A stretch of DNA of 29,922 nucleotides from Phycisphaeraceae bacterium (GCA_029260675.1 JAJDCV010000399.1:1-29922), one strand, 5' to 3'. Positions 15,013-24,408 are shown, numbered from the stretch's first letter. The notes: generated by a model from the sequence alone, not told the origin. Numbers and translations: made by a program.

Positions 15013-15858
15013 ATGCCGACTAAAAATACTACGATGAGCCCCGAGCAGTTCGAGAAGCTCCGCAAGGTTGTCTACGAACGCTCCGGCATCTATTTCCAGG
15101 ACACCAAAAAGTACGTCCTGGAGAGCAGGCTCTCACGCCGCTTGGACGAACTCGAATTCGAAGACTTCGACCAGTACATCATGTTCCTGACCGCCGGCCC
15201 ATACCAGACCGACGAGTTTCAGGAGATGTTCAACCGCATCACGATCAACGAAACCAGCTTCTTCAGAAACGAGCCCCAGCTCGACGTCTTCGAGCACGAG
15301 ATCCTGCCGAAGCTGATCGAATCCAGGAGCTCCAGCAAAACACTTCGGATCTGGTCCGCTGCGTGTTCCAGCGGTGAGGAGCCCTACACCCTGGCGATCC
15401 AGATACACCGCTCACTGGGCGTCCGGCTTTCGGACTGGAAGATCGAGGTCCTGGGCACCGACATCAGCGAGAAAGTGCTGATGACCGCGCAGAGCGGAAA
15501 CTACCCGCACTACTCGATCCGATCCGTCAACCCGATGGTGCTCAACCGATACTTCAAGCAGGACGGCAGCCTGTATCAGCTGGACCCAACGATCCAGAGC
15601 ATGGTCCACTTTGAGAAACTCAACCTCAAAGACCGCCTGGCCGCCAAGCGGTTCGGCGCCTGGGACGTGATCTTCTGCCGCAACGTCATGATCTACTTCG
15701 ACGACGCCATGAAAAACAACTGTGCCAAGCTGTTCCACGAGCAGCTACAGAGCGACGGCACCCTGTTCATCGGCCACAGCGAGACGCTGAGGAATCTAGA
15801 CGTTAGCTTCGAGGCACTGCCCTTGCCGCAGGGATTTGCGTACAAGAAGGGCGCTTAA
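15013..15858 (+). CDS. cheR: chemoreceptor glutamate methyltransferase CheR
   Basis: CheR methylates receptor glutamates with S-adenosylmethionine. ATG 15013 has AGGGA about 6 nt upstream and gives 281 residues; the frame is open from 14935 but the added part has no family character. The N-terminal helical domain (about 10-80) is followed by the methyltransferase domain. That domain shows NETSFFRN, the SAM-binding motif RIWSAACSSGEEPYTLA, VLGTDIS, VIFCRNVMIYF and LFIGHSETL. All catalytic blocks are intact. It lies between cheW and cheA, and its partner methylesterase gene cheB closes the operon. Confidence 0.95.
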   Translation: MPTKNTTMSPEQFEKLRKVVYERSGIYFQDTKKYVLESRLSRRLDELEFEDFDQYIMFLTAGPYQTDEFQEMFNRITINETSFFRNEPQLDVFEHEILPKLIESRSSSKTLRIWSAACSSGEEPYTLAIQIHRSLGVRLSDWKIEVLGTDISEKVLMTAQSGNYPHYSIRSVNPMVLNRYFKQDGSLYQLDPTIQSMVHFEKLNLKDRLAAKRFGAWDVIFCRNVMIYFDDAMKNNCAKLFHEQLQSDGTLFIGHSETLRNLDVSFEALPLPQGFAYKKGA

Positions 15859-15873
15859 GAAAGGTAACCGACT

Positions 15874-18246
15874 GTGTCATTTGACGCCATGGATCCAAGC
15901 CTGATGCAGGACTTCCTGACCGAGTCGGGCGAGCTGATCGAACAGCTCGATGCCGATCTGGTCCGCCTGGAGGCCGCGGGCTCACCCGAAGAAGCACAGG
16001 AGTTGTGCAATGGATGCTTCCGCGCCCTGCACACCATCAAGGGCGCGGCCAGCTTCCTTGGGCTGACCGCCGTAACCACCTTTGCACATGCCGCCGAGGA
16101 CACACTCAACCGTCTCCGCAAAGGCGAGGTAGACGTCACCGAAGAGGTCATGGACGCGCTTCTGCAGAGCTCCGACATCGTCAAGGGGATGATTGACCAA
16201 CTCTCCGAAGGCGAAGAGGCGCATGAGGGCCCCAAGGAGCTGATCGATACACTCCACGCTATCGCCGAGGGCAAGACAGACACAGCCGGAGCACCCGACT
16301 CGCAACCCACCGGCACGGGCTCTACCGATGACACGCAAGGCCCAGACCAAGAAGCCAACACCGACGACTCCAAACCCGGAACCCCCCTGAATCTCGGCCC
16401 CCAGAAGATCGACCTCCTGGAGTTCATGATTACCGATATCCAGGACGCCTCCAAGCAGATCGGTGAAGCGGTAGAGGGCCTGTGCAACGACGCGACGAGG
16501 GAGGAATCCGCAAGCCACCTCGCCGAAGTCTGCGAAGAAATGGAGAAAACCGCTGAGTTCTTCGAGCTGGACGAGTTGACCTCGCTGATCAAGGTGCTCG
16601 CCTCCGTTGCCCTCAAGCTCAACGACTCGTCCCACGAGTCGATCCAGGAAATCACGATCCGTATCAAGGCCGCGAAATTCCTGATCGATCAACAGGCGGA
16701 GTCCCTGAACGATCAACGGGCTTTGAGTTGGCCACTGGAAACACTCTGTGCACGCCTGACCCAACTCGCAGAGGATGGCTCGATCGACCCGCAGGTTAAG
16801 GGACAACACCAAGGCGACGTACAGGCCCTTCTCGTGCTCGACGGGGTGATACAGGAACAGGCCGGTGCTGCCTCACAGCCACAGGTGGAGGCTTCACCAG
16901 CACCCGCCGAAACTACCGATGCCCTCGCACCGGGATCACAGGTATCAGAAGACAAGCAGCCCGCCAAGAAGGAAGAAGCCAAGGCCGCCGAGAAAACCGA
17001 CAAGGATACTGGTTCACGATCTACGGCCAAGCCCGTCGCCGAGCAGACCATCCGTGTCGAAGTCAGCCGGCTCGAGTCGCTCTTGAATCTGGTCGGACAA
17101 CTGGTGCTAAACAAAAACCGTGTGCTGGCGTTGACACGGAACATCAAGGACCTTCCGATCGCCCCCGAAACCGCGGAAGACTTCTCCGACGCCGCCGGGG
17201 ATCTGGACCACCTGATGAGCGAGCTGCAGGTCAGTGTGATGCGGACCCGGATGCAGCCGCTCGCCAAGCTGTTCGACCGTTACCCGCGCGTCATCCGTGA
17301 TATGGCCCGGATGACCGACAAGAAAATCAACCTCGAGATCGTCGGCAAGGATACAGAAGTCGACAAGAGCGTCCTGGAGCAGCTGGCCGACCCCCTGGTT
17401 CATATCCTGCGCAACTCCTCCGATCACGGCGTCGAGAATCCCGAAGACCGCAAGGCCGCCGGCAAGAACGAAACCGGCACGATCCACCTCGAAGCCGAGC
17501 ACCAGGGCAGCCACGTCCGCGTCGCCATCACCGACGACGGCAAGGGCCTGGACCGCGAGGTCCTCGGACAAAAAGCAATCGAGAAGGGCCTGACCACGCC
17601 CGAGAAGCTCGAACAACTCGCCGATGAAGACGTCTTTGGTTTCATCTTCGGCGCAGGCTTCTCCACCGCCAAGCAGGTCAGCGACCTCTCAGGCCGAGGC
17701 GTCGGGATGGACGTCGTCCGTACAAATATCAACAAGCTCAACGGCACCATCAATGTCATGAGCAAGAAGGGCCAGGGAACCACGATCGAGATCCTGATCC
17801 CACTGACCGTCGCGATCATGCCCGCCATGGTGGTCGGCGTCGGGGACCACGTCTACTCGATACCCCTGCAAAGCATCGTCGAAATCGTCCGGCCCGAGCC
17901 CGAAGAGGTCAAGAGCGTCTCGGGACACCCGGTAATGAGGCTGCGGGACATCGTGCTCCCTCTGGTGGATATGCGTCAGCGCCTGGACGAGCCCCCGATC
18001 GAAGACGGCGGGCGATTCGCGGTCGTCGTCGCAGTCGGTGGGCAGCGGGTCGGGCTCTGCGTTGACAGACTCGTCGGCCAGCAGGAGATCGTGATCAAAC
18101 CACTGGACGATTCATTTACACAGGGTGGCCCGTTCAGCGGCGCCACGATCCAGGAGGATGGCGAGGTGTGCCTCATCCTCGACGTCGTCCAACTCATACG
18201 CAACAGCACCTCGTCATTCAGCAGCGAGACAAAGACGGCCGCCTAG
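15874..18246 (+). CDS. cheA: chemotaxis histidine kinase CheA
   Basis: The 790-residue kinase starts at GTG 15874, with AAGG about 9-10 nt upstream; ATG 15889 is the alternative. The P1 HPt domain carries the phospho-acceptor His53 in HTIKGAAS. Residues about 175-300 form a second helical HPt-like segment without a phospho-acceptor His. An Ala/Pro/Lys-rich linker follows (about 325-385). The dimerisation helices (SRLESLLNLVGQLVLNKNRV) come next, then the ATP-binding domain with its N-box near 509-520 (HILRNSSDHGVENPEDR), G1 DDGKG near 553-557 and G2 GRGVGMD near 607-613. The C-terminal CheW-like domain is at about 645-780. No receiver domain is attached. It lies between cheR and cheX. Confidence 0.96.
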   Translation: MSFDAMDPSLMQDFLTESGELIEQLDADLVRLEAAGSPEEAQELCNGCFRALHTIKGAASFLGLTAVTTFAHAAEDTLNRLRKGEVDVTEEVMDALLQSSDIVKGMIDQLSEGEEAHEGPKELIDTLHAIAEGKTDTAGAPDSQPTGTGSTDDTQGPDQEANTDDSKPGTPLNLGPQKIDLLEFMITDIQDASKQIGEAVEGLCNDATREESASHLAEVCEEMEKTAEFFELDELTSLIKVLASVALKLNDSSHESIQEITIRIKAAKFLIDQQAESLNDQRALSWPLETLCARLTQLAEDGSIDPQVKGQHQGDVQALLVLDGVIQEQAGAASQPQVEASPAPAETTDALAPGSQVSEDKQPAKKEEAKAAEKTDKDTGSRSTAKPVAEQTIRVEVSRLESLLNLVGQLVLNKNRVLALTRNIKDLPIAPETAEDFSDAAGDLDHLMSELQVSVMRTRMQPLAKLFDRYPRVIRDMARMTDKKINLEIVGKDTEVDKSVLEQLADPLVHILRNSSDHGVENPEDRKAAGKNETGTIHLEAEHQGSHVRVAITDDGKGLDREVLGQKAIEKGLTTPEKLEQLADEDVFGFIFGAGFSTAKQVSDLSGRGVGMDVVRTNINKLNGTINVMSKKGQGTTIEILIPLTVAIMPAMVVGVGDHVYSIPLQSIVEIVRPEPEEVKSVSGHPVMRLRDIVLPLVDMRQRLDEPPIEDGGRFAVVVAVGGQRVGLCVDRLVGQQEIVIKPLDDSFTQGGPFSGATIQEDGEVCLILDVVQLIRNSTSSFSSETKTAA

Positions 18247-18266
18247 TAACCAAGGAGACTTTTGCC

Positions 18267-18749
18267 GTGGACCAGTCCTATATCATACCGTTTGTAAAAT
18301 CCGTGCAGAATGTGTTTGAAACGATGCTCCAACTGCCCGTGCAGATCGGGCAGCCAGAACTCAAACACCCAGGCGACTCCGGGCACGACGTCTCGGCGAT
18401 CATCGGCATGTCCGGTGACGTCGAGGGCTCCGTCGTCCTGAGCTTCCCGACCGCGACCGCCACACGCGTGGTGGCGATCTTCACCGGCACGGAACTTGAG
18501 GCCGAAGACGAGGACTTCGCCGACGCCGTCGGCGAACTGGTCAACATGGTCTCCGGCGGCGCCAAAGCCCAGTTCTCCGGCAAAGACGTCACCATCTCAT
18601 GCCCCTCAGTCGTCGTCGGGCAGAGCCACCAGGTGTATGGACGGAAGGATGTCGTCGCCATCAGCATCCCATGTGAATCAGACTGCGGCGCCTTCAACGT
18701 CGAGGTCTCTATCCGTCAAAACGCCGATGCACCGGCTACCGCCAAGTAA
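18267..18749 (+). CDS. cheX: CheX-type CheY-P phosphatase
   Basis: The frame is open from 18168 inside cheA, but AAGGAG at 18252-18257 points to the GTG at 18267, giving 160 residues. The protein has the CheX/CheC/FliY phosphatase layout, with the E-x-x-N active-site motif in GELVNMVSGGAKAQF (Glu90, Asn93). Only one such helix is present, as in CheX, which works as a dimer. CheX dephosphorylates CheY-P, and the cheY gene lies directly downstream, which supports the assignment. A CheC/FliN-related role cannot be excluded. Confidence 0.88.
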   Translation: MDQSYIIPFVKSVQNVFETMLQLPVQIGQPELKHPGDSGHDVSAIIGMSGDVEGSVVLSFPTATATRVVAIFTGTELEAEDEDFADAVGELVNMVSGGAKAQFSGKDVTISCPSVVVGQSHQVYGRKDVVAISIPCESDCGAFNVEVSIRQNADAPATAK

Positions 18750-18829
18750 ATTAGCAAACGAATAAACCAATTAATCCAATGTAAGGAGCGGCGGCCATAC
18801 GGGCCGTGCACTCCCAGGAGTAAACGAAG

Positions 18830-19198
18830 ATGAAGGTCATGTTAGTCGATGACTCCAAGACGATGCGTAACATCCAGAAGGGCATACTGACCCAGCTGGG
18901 ATACACCGACCTCGAAGAAGCGTGTGACGGGCTGGACGCCCTGTCCAAGGTCGGCGCATTCCAGCCCGAGCTGCTTCTGGTCGACTGGAACATGCCCAAT
19001 ATGGATGGGCTGACGTTCGTGAAAAAATTCCGCGAACAGGGCAACAAGGCTCCGGTCATCATGGTCACGACCGAGGCCGAAAAGTCCCGCGTGGTCGAGG
19101 CGATCAAGGCCGGCGTCAATAACTACGTCGTCAAGCCGTTTACTCCCGACCTTCTCGGCGAACGGATCAAGGAAACGCTGTCCCGCATCGCCGCCTAA
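18830..19198 (+). CDS. cheY: single-domain response regulator CheY
   Basis: A 122-residue receiver domain without an output domain. The acidic pocket is Asp7-Asp8, the phospho-acceptor is Asp52 (LLVDWNMPNMDG), and the switch residues are Thr80 and Lys102 (VKPF). AGGAG 9 nt before the ATG is a strong ribosome-binding site. It would be phosphorylated by CheA and dephosphorylated by the CheX encoded just upstream. Whether the output is a flagellar motor, a pilus system or another pathway cannot be read from this window, because no motility gene is present. Confidence 0.94.
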   Translation: MKVMLVDDSKTMRNIQKGILTQLGYTDLEEACDGLDALSKVGAFQPELLLVDWNMPNMDGLTFVKKFREQGNKAPVIMVTTEAEKSRVVEAIKAGVNNYVVKPFTPDLLGERIKETLSRIAA

Positions 19199-19243
19199 TC
19201 CGTTGCCTCGCCCCGGTGCCGCCCGACCTGTCGGAGTTATCAA

Positions 19244-20749
19244 ATGGCTGCTGCCGCACAAGAGACGTCGCCGTCGGTGGTCATCGCCAGCGATAAACTG
19301 TCGGCACAACTGGTCATCACGCCCGGCTATGACCCCGCCATGCTGACCGCACCCCTGCTCAAGGAAATTATCCGGGGCAGAGGTGTCGAAGTCACCGATT
19401 TCACCACGCAGGCACTTGAAGAACTTACCCGGAACAAGCCACAGGGCGACCAGACCGTCTCCGTCGACATCGCCTGCGCCCAGCCACCCGTCAACGGGAC
19501 CGACGGATCTGTCCAGTGGTTCGTCGATGAAAAAGAACCAAGCGCGGACGATCAACAAAACGGCGGCGACGACGCCTCGAACACGGATACCGGATCCGAC
19601 CAGGACACCGTCTCCCACTACAACCGCTGCGCCTTCGTGATGGTCGAGACCGGGGACCAGGTCGGGCGCATTCATCCACCGGTACTCGGCCAGGACGGCC
19701 GAGACATCACCGGCAACACCCTCCCCGCCAAAACCGGAAAAGACTACCCATTACAGATCGACGAATCACTCATGCGCCGCGCAGACGGCACGCTCATAGC
19801 CCAGCAGGACGGCGTGCTCTACCGCGAAGCAGGCAAGGCCCAGATACGCAAAAAAATCGAGATCAGGGACTACGTAGATTTTTCTACCGGGAACCTGGAC
19901 TTCGATGGTGATATCGCCATCGCCAAGGGTGTTCGCGACTGCTTTATCGTCAAGGCCACAGGCAATGTAGAAGTGAAAGGCCTGGTCGAGGCCGCCACAA
20001 TCGAAACTGGCAAGGACCTGATCGTCACGGGCGGCTTTGCCGGCAGAGAGCAGGGCCACGCATATGTCGGCGGGTCTCTAAGAGGCAAGTACCTGGACAA
20101 CGTGCAGGGCCACATCAATCAAGACCTGTGCATGGACCGCGAGGTCATCAACTGCGAGCTGACCATCGACGGGGGGATCAACTCGCCTCATGGATCGATC
20201 ATTGGTGGGAGGCTCACGCCCACCGGTAAAATCAATATCGGGACTCTCGGTAGCGGCGCGGGGGTCGAAACCAGCCTGGTCATCGGCTCCGTACCCAGGC
20301 TGGACCCCTTCGCCGAAAAACTCGACGCGATGGTCCAAGCCCTCACCAAAGACGCGGACAAGCTCACCGAAGAGCAAGACATCATCAACAAGATGTCCGC
20401 CAAGGGCCGGATGACCGCCACCGACAAAGAACGACAGACCGAAATCATATGCGAGCTGTCTATCATCAACGCCAGCCTGCAAAAAGCCCAGCGGACACTG
20501 GACAGCGTCACACAGGAAATCGAAAAACGGCGAAGTGTCAGCCTTACCATCCACCGGATGGTCAATCACGGCGTCACATTGATCTGTGGCCAGCTACGTC
20601 ACAAGATCACAACCGAGATCGAAGGCCCAGCACAAATTTACCTCGAAAGCGGTGACAAACTCGTGTTCCGACAGGGGGATGCCCCCCCCTGCCCACTGGC
20701 GCAGGTCACGGACACCCAGGCACTCCGGCCTGGAAGGGACGCCGCGTGA
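19244..20749 (+). CDS. FapA-family (DUF342) protein
   Basis: The 501-residue product belongs to the FapA/DUF342 group. The N-terminal part is acidic and low in complexity around residues 95-125. The central part (about 130-340) is the right-handed beta-helix typical of the family, with rising repeats such as DFSTGNLDFDGDI, FIVKATGNVEVKG and LIVTGGFAGREQGH. A coiled-coil segment follows (about 350-430), then a short beta-rich C terminus. Proteins of this family are often encoded in flagellar or chemotaxis operons and have been linked to motility or surface polymers, but the biochemical role is not settled. The position between cheY and cheB suggests it works with the signalling system. Confidence 0.82.
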   Translation: MAAAAQETSPSVVIASDKLSAQLVITPGYDPAMLTAPLLKEIIRGRGVEVTDFTTQALEELTRNKPQGDQTVSVDIACAQPPVNGTDGSVQWFVDEKEPSADDQQNGGDDASNTDTGSDQDTVSHYNRCAFVMVETGDQVGRIHPPVLGQDGRDITGNTLPAKTGKDYPLQIDESLMRRADGTLIAQQDGVLYREAGKAQIRKKIEIRDYVDFSTGNLDFDGDIAIAKGVRDCFIVKATGNVEVKGLVEAATIETGKDLIVTGGFAGREQGHAYVGGSLRGKYLDNVQGHINQDLCMDREVINCELTIDGGINSPHGSIIGGRLTPTGKINIGTLGSGAGVETSLVIGSVPRLDPFAEKLDAMVQALTKDADKLTEEQDIINKMSAKGRMTATDKERQTEIICELSIINASLQKAQRTLDSVTQEIEKRRSVSLTIHRMVNHGVTLICGQLRHKITTEIEGPAQIYLESGDKLVFRQGDAPPCPLAQVTDTQALRPGRDAA

Positions 20750-20827
20750 CCGGTCCCCGCAAGGCACTAAAGTCAAAGACCGTTTCTGCTGACATACGTA
20801 CATGACACAACCCTCCGGAGACATTCG

Positions 20828-21877
20828 ATGCGCGTGCTGGTAACTGATGATTCTGCTTTCATGCGACGGGCCGTCTGCACCATGCTCACGGCCGACCCCG
20901 ATATCGAAGTCGTCGGCGTGGCACAGAACGGACGGGAAGCGGTCGACCTCGCCAAGTCGCTCAAGCCCGACGTCATCACGCTAGACATCGAGATGCCCGA
21001 GATGGATGGGCTTACCGCGCTTCGGCACATCATGAGGACCGCACCAACCCAGGTCCTGATGCTCAGTTCGCTGACCACCGAAGGCTCGACCGCTTCGCTC
21101 CAAGCCCTGAAACTCGGTGCAGCGGACATCCTGGCTAAGGACCAGTCGAATTTCTCCTTGAACATGAGCAAGATGCAGACCAAGCTCATACGCATTGTCA
21201 AAGCTCTGGCGCAGTCCAATCCTCACCGCAAATCCGCCGCACTTAAAACCCCATCGGCCAAAACAGCCGTGCCTAAGTTCCGCTCTGCACAGTTCGACCT
21301 GGTGTGCATCGGATCTTCCACCGGCGGGCCGCCCGTCCTGGAAACCATACTTTCGGCACTCCCCGCTTCAACGCGCGTCCCCATCGTCGTCGCACAGCAC
21401 ATGCCCGAGATCTTCACCCGATCCATGGCCGAACGGCTTGATAAGTTATGCGAACTGAGTGTCAAGCACGTGGAAGAGTGCGAAACCATCGAGAGCGGGC
21501 ACATCTACCTGGCACGCGGCGGCATGCACATACATGTCCACAAACTCAGCCCCGGTAAGTTCGAAGCACGCATGAGCGCCGAGCCCGCCGATGCCGTGTA
21601 CCGGCCCAGTGTCGATGCCCTCTTCTCCTCCGCAGCCAACGCTACCGCCGCTAGAACACTCGCCATCGTACTCACCGGCATCGGCGCCGACGGCCTGGTC
21701 GGGGGCAAAGAACTGCACGAAAAAGGCGGCACCATCCTGGCACAGAACCAGGACACCTGCGTCGTCTACGGCATGCCAAAATCGGTCACCGAAGCTGGCA
21801 TCACCACCGCAAGCCTCTCACCGACCGACCTCGGCAAAGCACTCTCAACACTCGCCACCACCGCCGTCGCCGCGTGA
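20828..21877 (+). CDS. cheB: chemotaxis response regulator methylesterase CheB
   Basis: CheB removes methyl groups from, and deamidates, receptor glutamates after phosphorylation by CheA. The 349-residue protein has the normal two-domain layout: a receiver with Asp7-Asp8 and phospho-acceptor Asp53 (TLDIEMPEMDG), a linker (about 128-155), and the methylesterase domain. Its catalytic triad is Ser164 (IGSSTGGPP), His191 (AQHMP) and Asp288 (TGIGADG; the more common form is GMGxDG). GGAG lies 8 nt before the ATG. It is the last gene of the operon and is followed by a strong hairpin. Confidence 0.95.
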   Translation: MRVLVTDDSAFMRRAVCTMLTADPDIEVVGVAQNGREAVDLAKSLKPDVITLDIEMPEMDGLTALRHIMRTAPTQVLMLSSLTTEGSTASLQALKLGAADILAKDQSNFSLNMSKMQTKLIRIVKALAQSNPHRKSAALKTPSAKTAVPKFRSAQFDLVCIGSSTGGPPVLETILSALPASTRVPIVVAQHMPEIFTRSMAERLDKLCELSVKHVEECETIESGHIYLARGGMHIHVHKLSPGKFEARMSAEPADAVYRPSVDALFSSAANATAARTLAIVLTGIGADGLVGGKELHEKGGTILAQNQDTCVVYGMPKSVTEAGITTASLSPTDLGKALSTLATTAVAA

Positions 21878-21937
21878 GACACAACCGCCCCACTCGGCCC
21901 ACAGTAAATCAGTTTGGTCCCAGCTTATGCCAAGGAA

Positions 21938-21960
21938 GCCCACGTTCTTTGAACGTGGGC
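21938..21960. terminator. hairpin terminator between cheB and prepilin (repeat copy 1)
   Basis: GCCCACGTTC-TTT-GAACGTGGGC forms a perfect 10-bp stem with a 3-nt loop. On the plus strand it is followed by TTTATCT. It lies between two convergent genes, so it probably stops transcription from both sides. The same 23 bases recur at 28257-28279. Confidence 0.8.
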
Positions 21961-22001
21961 TTTATCTAAGGAGGCAGGCACTCATTTGAGCAAGACACCG
22001 C

Positions 22002-22853
22002 TTACTGCGAACCGGGCGGCTCCTCCGCATCCCAACCCACATGCCAATGCAGCGACCACAAATCAAAAATATCCACTCGGCGGGCAGACCCGTCAAGGAA
22101 CGCGACATTGATCGCCATATTGTGACGGTTCACACTCATCCGTTTGAGGTAACCACCCGTGCTATACCCCGGCGGGGCCTCAAAACTAAACGGTAGAAGG
22201 TCTGTCTCCAACGCCCACCCCATGTCCGCCCAGACCCCATCGCCGAACAGCGGCGTCTGGGCGGTACTCACCTGCGAGTCGATCCCGCGATCGAGCTGGT
22301 ATCGGCTCTTGTCGCTGTCATAGTTGCTAACGCTGCCCGCTATCCTACTTTTCATCGAGTTCGGTATTTCATTTTCGAGCCAGTTGTTGTATGCAAAGCC
22401 GCCATAGTTATCTTCGGTCGCGGTCAGCAGATTTGCGCCGGCCGGCAACCAGGAATGCGTGGCGTCCCCAAAATTATTGGCGCTGAGAGAAAACGATTTG
22501 GGCTCAGGCGCAATCGGGCATTGAATCAGTTCCGGGTTGTCACCGTAATAAGGAAACAGCGTGACGTACCAGTGTTGGATCGGTTGGCCTGCCAGCCTGA
22601 AGCTGTAAGAACTCCCCGCCGCGACGCCTTCGTGATCCACCGCGTAAGCGAACCACGCCGTCGCCATCTGCTTCTGGTTGGAGGCGCACTTCATCGCCAT
22701 CGCCGACCTGCGTGCGGCACCCAGCGCGGGCAACAGAATCCCCACCAGCAAGGCAATGATCGAGATCACCACCAGCAGTTCGATCAGGGTAAAACCCCCT
22801 GCCTTGCCAGTAGTCCGGCGCGGGCTTCCTGTTTTTAGTGTGCCATTTAACAT
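22002..22853 (-). CDS. planctomycete-type prepilin-like protein (H-X9-DG family)
   Basis: The ATG at 22853 is preferred over the frame start at 22937 because it places a short basic leader before the cleavage motif; the product then has 283 residues. The N terminus shows GGFTLIELLVVISIIALL, a class III prepilin signal with Glu+5 and a long hydrophobic helix. The body is large and globular. Near the C terminus the motif HNMAINVAFLDG fits the H-X9-DG signature of the very abundant planctomycete prepilin-like proteins (related to DUF1559). These are presumed to be assembled by type II secretion/type IV pilus machinery, but their roles are not known. It lies downstream of parB on the same strand, 312 bp away, with a good promoter candidate of its own. 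Confidence 0.88.
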   Translation of the reverse strand: MLNGTLKTGSPRRTTGKAGGFTLIELLVVISIIALLVGILLPALGAARRSAMAMKCASNQKQMATAWFAYAVDHEGVAAGSSYSFRLAGQPIQHWYVTLFPYYGDNPELIQCPIAPEPKSFSLSANNFGDATHSWLPAGANLLTATEDNYGGFAYNNWLENEIPNSMKSRIAGSVSNYDSDKSRYQLDRGIDSQVSTAQTPLFGDGVWADMGWALETDLLPFSFEAPPGYSTGGYLKRMSVNRHNMAINVAFLDGSARRVDIFDLWSLHWHVGWDAEEPPGSQ

Positions 22854-23165
22854 GACAGTCGCCCCAAATATCAGCCCACACACATCCAACCCCTCTGAAC
22901 ACATCAAACCCAGCCGAACCCGACAGGGCACAACCAACCAATCACTTAAAACCCCATCACCACTCTGCGCGAGACATCAAGCATGATTCCATTAAAATAT
23001 CACGATGTTCCCGCAGGGGTTCTCACCTGTGTATTATGCCTGCCACACGAAGATTAATCAATAAAATTCATGCAAAAAATGAACTAACATCCGTGTGTGG
23101 TCAATGTGTATGTTTTGATATATAAGGATATATAACCAGAAGTGGTGTTTGCTGGGCCGAGACGA
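22854..23165. other. intergenic region between parB and prepilin
   Basis: No gene is supported in these 312 bp. The region is AT-rich towards parB and holds a prepilin promoter candidate (23033-23061), an imperfect TTCAT/ATGAA inverted repeat (23068-23084) and a tandem pair of GATATATAA (23117-23125 and 23127-23135, 10-bp period) just beyond the parB stop codon. Confidence 0.5.
23033..23061 (-). promoter_or_regulatory. predicted sigma70-type promoter of the prepilin gene
   Basis: On the minus strand TTGATT (23056-23061) and CATAAT (23033-23038) are spaced by exactly 17 bp. Transcription would start near 23026, leaving a leader of about 170 nt before ATG 22853. Confidence 0.45.
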
Positions 23166-24224
23166 TCAATCTGTTCGCACACCCAGCTTGCTGGCCAGCG
23201 AATCGAACTGATCCAGCGTATAGAACTCGATGCTCAAGGTGCCCGAGCCCTTCTTCCGACCCGAGCGGATCTGAACCTTCGTCCCCAACTGCTCGGCGAT
23301 CTGCTTCTCAAGATCCGCCAGGAACGGGGCCTTGGCCGCGCGTGAAGTCTTGCTGGGTAGCGAGGCCCCCGCAGTTAGCTTGCGTGCCACAGACTCGACC
23401 TCGCGGACCGACATCCCCTGCCGGACCGCGCGCTCTGCCAGCATCTGTTGCTGCGCAACGTCCGATAACCCTGCCAGGGCCCGGGCCTGGCCCATCGAGA
23501 GCAGGCCTTCGCTGATAAGCTGTTTGACCGGGTCGGCCAATCCCAGCAGCCTGAGATGATTCGAAATGCTCGATCGGTCCATCCCGACACGAGCACCGGC
23601 CTCTTCATGGCTAAGGCCGAACTGCTCGATCAGCCTGGAAAATGCCTCCGCCCTTTCAATCGGGTTGAGATCCTCTCGCTGCAGATTCTCGATCAAAGCC
23701 CACTCAGCGATCTGACGATCGGTCAGGTTGCGGACGATCACAGGCATCTTGACCAGGCCTGCCAGCTGTGCCGCACGCCAGCGCCGCTCTCCCGCCACCA
23801 CCTCGTAACGCCCGACCCCATCACCACAAGGCCGAGCCACGATCGGCTGCATGATGCCTTCCGATGCGATCGAATCCGCCAGGCCCTTGAGGCTGGCTTC
23901 ATCAAATCGATGCCGGGGTTGGTGGCGATTCGGTTGGAGACTCTCGACCGGGAGATAGGTCAGGCCCGCCTGCTCCTGGGTTGGAAGTGGGGGGGAAAGG
24001 CTTGGTTTGCCCGACCTCCGGCCGGTGGAGGCTTTTCCCGCAGACACTGTGCCCACAGGGCTGTCAGCGGTCGCATCAGTGAAACCCCCCGCTTCTGAGA
24101 CTTCAGACTCTACGGCCGCCGCTTCGGCTGCAGGCACCTGCGGGGGCTGAACCAGAACCGGGCTGGACATCAAGCTGGTAAGGCCCCGTCCAAGCCTGGG
24201 CGAACGCTTCTTATTAGTAGCCAC
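23166..24224 (-). CDS. parB: chromosome partitioning protein ParB
   Basis: ParB loads at parS sites as a CTP-dependent clamp and drives origin segregation with ParA. The frame is open from 24416, but GTG 24224 has GGAGG 5 nt upstream and gives a typical ParB start (basic residues then RLGRGLTSLM), so the 352-residue form is chosen. A variable Ala/Pro/Ser region (about 20-85) is followed by the N-terminal domain with QPNRHQPR, the CTP-binding VVAGERRWRAAQ and IENLQREDLNPIERA. Next come the HTH (SHEEAGARVGMDRSSISNHLRLLGL) and the C-terminal dimer region. Two parS-type palindromes lie 185-272 bp upstream. The usual parA neighbour is absent. Confidence 0.95.
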   Translation of the reverse strand: MATNKKRSPRLGRGLTSLMSSPVLVQPPQVPAAEAAAVESEVSEAGGFTDATADSPVGTVSAGKASTGRRSGKPSLSPPLPTQEQAGLTYLPVESLQPNRHQPRHRFDEASLKGLADSIASEGIMQPIVARPCGDGVGRYEVVAGERRWRAAQLAGLVKMPVIVRNLTDRQIAEWALIENLQREDLNPIERAEAFSRLIEQFGLSHEEAGARVGMDRSSISNHLRLLGLADPVKQLISEGLLSMGQARALAGLSDVAQQQMLAERAVRQGMSVREVESVARKLTAGASLPSKTSRAAKAPFLADLEKQIAEQLGTKVQIRSGRKKGSGTLSIEFYTLDQFDSLASKLGVRTD

Positions 24225-24408
24225 AACGACCTCCGTGTCTGGGTGTGAGATGACGAGTACTTCTGGACAGTGTATACGCCGACCCGCCAAACACCAATCC
24301 AAGCCCGACCGCCTATCCGAGCTGAAGTGCGGCAGCAACCCACACCAACTGCGCCCGCAACCAATCAACCGCGCACTCTGATACAAACCGGGCCCCGCCT
24401 TTATCCCA

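Noticed and set aside
21930..21989. Short frames at both 23-bp hairpins encode the same peptide KPTFFERG, which looks like a conserved small protein.
   Set aside because: The shared peptide is just the translation of the repeated terminator hairpin; the flanking residues differ and no ribosome-binding site fits.
23068..23085. TTCAT...ATGAA inverted repeat resembling the cassette operators.
   Set aside because: Its spacing is TTCA-N9-TGAA rather than N8, and it lies in an unrelated gap.
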